Below are positions 5,128-6,792 of a DNA stretch of 6,792 bases, one piece after another. This DNA is from an uncultured Eubacteriales bacterium (GTDB taxonomy: Bacteria > Bacillota > Clostridia > Christensenellales > CAG-917): assembly GCA_900549225.1 (NCBI GenBank), contig URNP01000045.1, positions 1 to 6,792 of the forward strand. The letters are read 5' to 3'. Made by a program: the position numbers and the translations under genes. How positions within the stretch are numbered: position 1 is the stretch's first letter; the number at the start of each line of letters is the position of its first letter. The notes under the pieces are model-generated. The model made no database searches and was not told the DNA's origin. It saw only the letters and a list, made by a program, of their open reading frames with translations.

Positions 5128-6309
5128 ATGAAATTCATTCGCAAACTTTTCATCAAGGACTATCAAGACGTGCAAAACCCGAAAGTCCGTTTTCGCTACG
5201 GACTCTGCGCGGGCATTTTCGGCATCGTATCCAACGCCTTGCTTTGCGTATTCAAATTGATAGTCGGCGTGATAGGCAACAGCATAACGATTATTGCGGA
5301 CGCAATCAACAACTTGTCGGACGCAGGCAGCAGTGTCGTCACCCTCGTAGGTTTCAAACTTTCCTCGACGCCGGCGGACAAAGACCACCCGTTCGGCCAT
5401 GCACGCTACGAATACGTCACTTCCCTTTTGGTATCGGTCACGGTGCTTTTCATCGGCATACTTCTTCTCAAGTCGTCGATCGAGAAGTGTATCACCCCCG
5501 AGGAAGTCAGCGTAAGCGTCTACACCTACGTCGTCTTGGGCGTGGCAATTGCGATGAAATTGGTGCAAATGCTCATCTATCGCGATTTTGCAAAGGCGAT
5601 CAACAGCGGCGCGCTCAAAGCCTCCGCGGCGGACAGTCGCAACGACGTGCTTGCCACGTTCGCGGTGCTTATTTCGACGATAGTCATCGACGTAGCAGGA
5701 GACAAGATAAGCCCCAAAGTGAGCGTAGACGGCATAATGGGTATTGCGGTTTCTGCGTTCATAATCGTATCGAGTATACTTTTGGTCAAAGAGTCCATAT
5801 CGCCGCTCCTCGGAGAAAAGCCGTCCAAAGAACTCGTTGACAAAATCACGGCAAAGATCCTCTCATACGACGGCGTAATCGGCGTACACGACCTCGTCGT
5901 GCATAGTTACGGCGAGAACCATTGTTTCGTCGTAGCGCACGTAGAAGTTCCCGCCGACGTGGAAATAACCAAGAGTCACGACGTCATCGACAATATCGAG
6001 CACGACTTTTGGAACGAAATGCAAGTTCGCATCACCATTCACATGGACCCCGTGGACACCAAAAACAAGCAATTAGCCGCCCTCAAACTCCGTGCGCAAA
6101 CCGCGCTTGCCAACCTTGACGAAAGCCTCACCCTGCACGATTTCAGGCTCGTGAGCGGACAAACCCACACCAACATGCTCTTTGACGTAGTAATCCCCTA
6201 CGACAGCAAATACACCCTTTCAGACGTGAAAACCGAAATGGACAAGGAATTCGGCAACGACGAAATCAAATACTTCTTCGTCATCGACGTAGACAGAAAA
6301 ATGTCCTGA
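5128..6309 (+). CDS. Cation diffusion facilitator, probable Mn2+ exporter (MntE-like)
   Basis: Cytoplasmic-membrane metal/proton antiporter, 393 residues. About six helices lie near 27-49, 53-76, 97-117, 131-150, 172-190 and 199-220. FGHARYE (89-95) is the conserved CDF motif after helix 2. The transport site reads N61-xxx-D65 in helix 2 (NNLSD) and D169-xxx-D173 in helix 5 (DSRND). This N-D-D-D set is that of pneumococcal MntE, whereas zinc CDFs such as CzcD have H-D-H-D, so manganese export is the best guess. Residues about 231-309 are the cytoplasmic ferredoxin-like dimer domain (VHDLVVHSYG, HVEVP, and HMD at 305-307, a metal-ligand position in YiiP). Residues about 316-391 look like a second, diverged copy (LHDFRLVSGQTHTN, FDVVIP, IDVD). 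The ATG has a modest AGAGAG (5111-5116) upstream. It appears to be a single-gene unit with its own promoter. Family firm; metal inferred. Confidence 0.93.
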   Translation: MKFIRKLFIKDYQDVQNPKVRFRYGLCAGIFGIVSNALLCVFKLIVGVIGNSITIIADAINNLSDAGSSVVTLVGFKLSSTPADKDHPFGHARYEYVTSLLVSVTVLFIGILLLKSSIEKCITPEEVSVSVYTYVVLGVAIAMKLVQMLIYRDFAKAINSGALKASAADSRNDVLATFAVLISTIVIDVAGDKISPKVSVDGIMGIAVSAFIIVSSILLVKESISPLLGEKPSKELVDKITAKILSYDGVIGVHDLVVHSYGENHCFVVAHVEVPADVEITKSHDVIDNIEHDFWNEMQVRITIHMDPVDTKNKQLAALKLRAQTALANLDESLTLHDFRLVSGQTHTNMLFDVVIPYDSKYTLSDVKTEMDKEFGNDEIKYFFVIDVDRKMS

Positions 6310-6312
6310 CGC

Positions 6313-6341
6313 TTGCATACGGCGAGCAAAAATGCTAATAT
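6313..6341 (+). promoter_or_regulatory. Predicted extended -10 promoter of yhbY
   Basis: TTGCAT (6313-6318) and TAATAT (6336-6341) are separated by 17 nt, and TGC (6333-6335) supplies an extended -10. Transcription would start near 6348, about 36 nt before the yhbY ATG. A weak 6-pair hairpin (6311-6327, one G-T wobble) without a T run overlaps the -35. No convincing terminator separates the CDF gene from yhbY, so some read-through is likely. Confidence 0.6.
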
Positions 6342-6383
6342 AACCTACGAAAGATAAAACGCAATCCACAAAGAGGAAAAACG

Positions 6384-6680
6384 ATGATAACAAGTTCACA
6401 ACGCGCGCGCCTTCGCAGTATGGCGCAAAACATAAACCCGATCTTCCAAATCGGCAAAAACGGCATCGGCGACAATCAGATTCTCGACATCTCCCTTGCG
6501 CTTGATTTGCACGAACTCGTCAAAATATCCATCCTTCGCAACGCCGAAACGGACGCCAAAACCGTATTGAATGCAATCTGCGGACTTACGGGCGCAGAGC
6601 CTGTCACGGCAATCGGCAACAAGATCGTGATCTACAGACGCTCCCCCCGCGACGACATCGAGCATATTGATTTGAATTAA
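6384..6680 (+). CDS. yhbY: YhbY family CRM-domain RNA-binding protein
   Basis: Small cytoplasmic RNA-binding protein of 98 residues, normal for the family. The whole chain is one CRM domain, known in bacteria to associate with pre-50S ribosomal particles and implicated in large-subunit assembly. It starts ITSSQRARLRSMAQ, then NPIFQIGKNGIGD with the conserved GKNG loop (24-27). LDLHELVKISIL (40-51) is the conserved strand region, and the domain closes with AIGNKIVIYRRS (76-87). A short acidic tail follows. AGAGG (6372-6376) lies seven bases before the ATG. In many Firmicutes yhbY sits with obg and nadD; neither is in this window, and it seems to have its own promoter. The family call is firm; the exact function is only partly known even in model species. 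Confidence 0.93.
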   Translation: MITSSQRARLRSMAQNINPIFQIGKNGIGDNQILDISLALDLHELVKISILRNAETDAKTVLNAICGLTGAEPVTAIGNKIVIYRRSPRDDIEHIDLN

Positions 6681-6690
6681 TAAACAATAA

Positions 6691-6719
6691 TTTCGGGTAG
6701 GCTCTGCCCACACCCGAAA
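6691..6719. terminator. Hairpin after yhbY, possible terminator
   Basis: TTTCGGGT (6691-6698) pairs exactly with ACCCGAAA (6712-6719). An inner GGC/GCC (6700-6702, 6706-6708) stacks in the loop. It begins 11 nt after the yhbY stop. On the + strand CAAACACTT follows, without a T run. On the - strand the stem is followed by TTATTGTTTATT, so it would suit a convergent gene to the right, or act weakly in both directions. The remaining 73 nt of the window hold no gene I can recognise. Confidence 0.5.
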
Positions 6720-6792
6720 CAAACACTTATTCGAAGTCTACTTATACACGGAATTTGCCCTTTCGAAGACGGAACACGAGCCGCAACGGCGG

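Noticed and set aside
6720..6792. Start of another gene or a tRNA at the right edge
   Set aside because: There is no start codon with a ribosome-binding site, no long frame and no tRNA-like folding. Two TTCGAAG words (6730-6736, 6762-6768) are too short to interpret.

Overview
The window carries six protein-coding genes, all on the + strand. It looks like the chromosome of a low-to-mid-GC Firmicute (Clostridia-like). Reasons: near-consensus AGGAGG ribosome-binding sites, sigma-A-like promoters, a lipobox solute-binding protein in a potABCD operon, an MntE-type metal exporter and a YhbY protein. Placement below class level is not supported by anything I can read here; an uncultured gut-type lineage is only a guess.

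Layout. (1) Positions 1-158 are a non-coding leader. It has a terminator- or attenuator-like pair of competing hairpins (2-58), then a cluster of small palindromes joined by three copies of GATATCAT (67-136). (2) Positions 159-4880 are a complete polyamine ABC importer operon, potA-potB-potC-potD. Every junction overlaps (4, 7 and 4 nt), so the four genes are probably translationally coupled. (3) Positions 4881-5127 are a hairpin-rich spacer ending in a 14-bp perfect stem. The loop of that stem contains a consensus TTGACA, apparently the -35 of the next gene. (4) Positions 5128-6309 are a cation diffusion facilitator whose transport site reads N-D-D-D, the pattern of manganese exporters. (5) Positions 6384-6680 are a YhbY/CRM-domain RNA-binding protein with its own extended -10 promoter, followed by a hairpin at 6691-6719. 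Nothing is recognised from 6720 to the end.

How the parts work together. PotD (extracytoplasmic lipoprotein) captures putrescine or spermidine, PotB and PotC form the membrane channel, and PotA hydrolyses ATP. The CDF protein and YhbY seem to be independent transcription units for metal export and ribosome assembly.

What stands out. No clearly new multi-gene system is visible. The unusual points are architectural. PotA has two tandem TOBE-like regulatory domains, a small insertion in the ATPase and a very acidic tail. PotD has a C-terminal membrane helix as well as its lipid anchor. The CDF protein has two tandem C-terminal ferredoxin-like domains. The non-coding DNA is rich in short palindromes, one of them sharing bases with a promoter.
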